Origin: JBGSIZ01 sp041742255
GTDB taxonomy: Bacteria; Pseudomonadota; Alphaproteobacteria; Rhodobacterales; Rhodobacteraceae
Direction: 5' to 3'
NCBI GenBank assembly: GCA_041742255.1
Contig: JBGSIZ010000100.1
Location: 1-5,431 of the forward strand
DNA length: 5,431 bases
Shown: positions 5,144 through 5,431 of the stretch, in pieces
Layout of the letters: each line of letters starts with the position of its first letter
Position numbering within the stretch: the stretch's first letter is position 1
Made by a program: the position numbers and the translations under genes
Notes under the pieces: model-generated
The model's database searches: none
Told to the model about the DNA's origin: nothing
Seen by the model: the letters and a program-made list of their open reading frames with translations, nothing else

Positions 5144-5431
5144 TCAGCGGTGCCCGAGTGCCCGTTCCAGCGCCAGACGTGCGGCGGTGAGGACCGGGAT
5201 GCCGATGTCGTGCAGCAGCGGTGCGGCCACGTCCATCGACGCTTGCGCGAGGATCACGGCGCGCGTTTCGGGGTGGTGGGCGAGGTGCCCCCGAACCCCC
5301 GTTGCAATTGCCATGGCAAAGCCCGCCTGATCGCCCGCCTGAAAGTGCGCCCAAGCGTGGGGCAAGGCGAGCGCGTTGATATGCGCCGGGATGCCCGAGG
5401 TTGCGATGCAGTGAGTCAGGAGCGCCGTACT
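5144..5431 (-). CDS. Asp/Glu racemase-family protein, 3' part, enters from right edge
   Basis: The frame is open from the right edge to a TGA at 5144-5146, giving the last 95 residues. I recognise the C-terminal pattern of the Asp/Glu/hydantoin racemase superfamily: a short helix ending in AGD (PHAWAHFQAGD), a helix, then the strand and turn AVILAQASMDVAAPLL and the end motif IPVLTAARLALERAL. In classical racemases the second catalytic Cys lies in a GCT/E-like motif at this place; here it reads LAQAS, with Ala instead of Cys, a form I recall from uncharacterised superfamily members. Racemase activity therefore cannot be assumed. The N-terminal half with the first Cys is outside the window. 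The gene ends 67 bp upstream of accA on the same strand. An internal TTG at 5365 could be taken as a start, but coding clearly continues upstream. Confidence 0.7.
   Translation of the reverse strand, partial: STALLTHCIATSGIPAHINALALPHAWAHFQAGDQAGFAMAIATGVRGHLAHHPETRAVILAQASMDVAAPLLHDIGIPVLTAARLALERALGHR

Overview
The window is GC-rich, densely coding DNA with all genes in short head-to-tail runs. It looks like an alphaproteobacterium of the Rhodobacteraceae (roseobacter) type. The basis is recognition of protein style: an MJ0042-type zinc-ribbon protein divergent from ftsEX, an ftsX-linked acyltransferase with a YPQGTR motif, and an alphaproteobacterial-like AccA. GTG starts and frequent TTG leucine codons are also visible. 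Genus cannot be fixed from the window.

Layout. (1) Positions 1-581, minus strand: 5' part of a gene for a protein with an N-terminal CxxC/CxxC zinc ribbon and a long acidic, proline-rich region; it runs off the left edge. (2) Positions 582-750: a 169-bp divergent intergenic region with a plausible minus-strand promoter and a repeated GCAATTG motif. (3) Positions 751-3064, plus strand: a tightly coupled operon ftsE - ftsX - PlsC-family acyltransferase, with 4-bp GTGA and ATGA overlaps. (4) Positions 3126-3695, plus strand: an unrecognised membrane-anchored or exported 189-residue protein, preceded by three CGTCGGT copies at exact 11-bp spacing. (5) Positions 3734-5076, minus strand, convergent with the above: accA (acetyl-CoA carboxylase carboxyltransferase alpha subunit) followed 5 bp later by a GFA-family zinc protein. 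(6) Positions 5144-5431, minus strand: 3' part of an Asp/Glu racemase-like gene that enters from the right edge.

Functional theme. The plus-strand operon joins the FtsEX divisome ABC complex, which controls peptidoglycan hydrolysis at the septum, to a phospholipid-building acyltransferase. The minus-strand accA supplies malonyl-CoA for fatty-acid synthesis. The window is therefore mostly envelope housekeeping (division, phospholipid and fatty-acid synthesis) with a few small accessory proteins. I see no mobile element, tRNA, rRNA, CRISPR array or defence system. The points most worth a second look are the 11-bp-phased repeat upstream of the unknown gene, the Glu-to-Gln change in the acyltransferase motif, and the coupling of the acyltransferase to ftsX.
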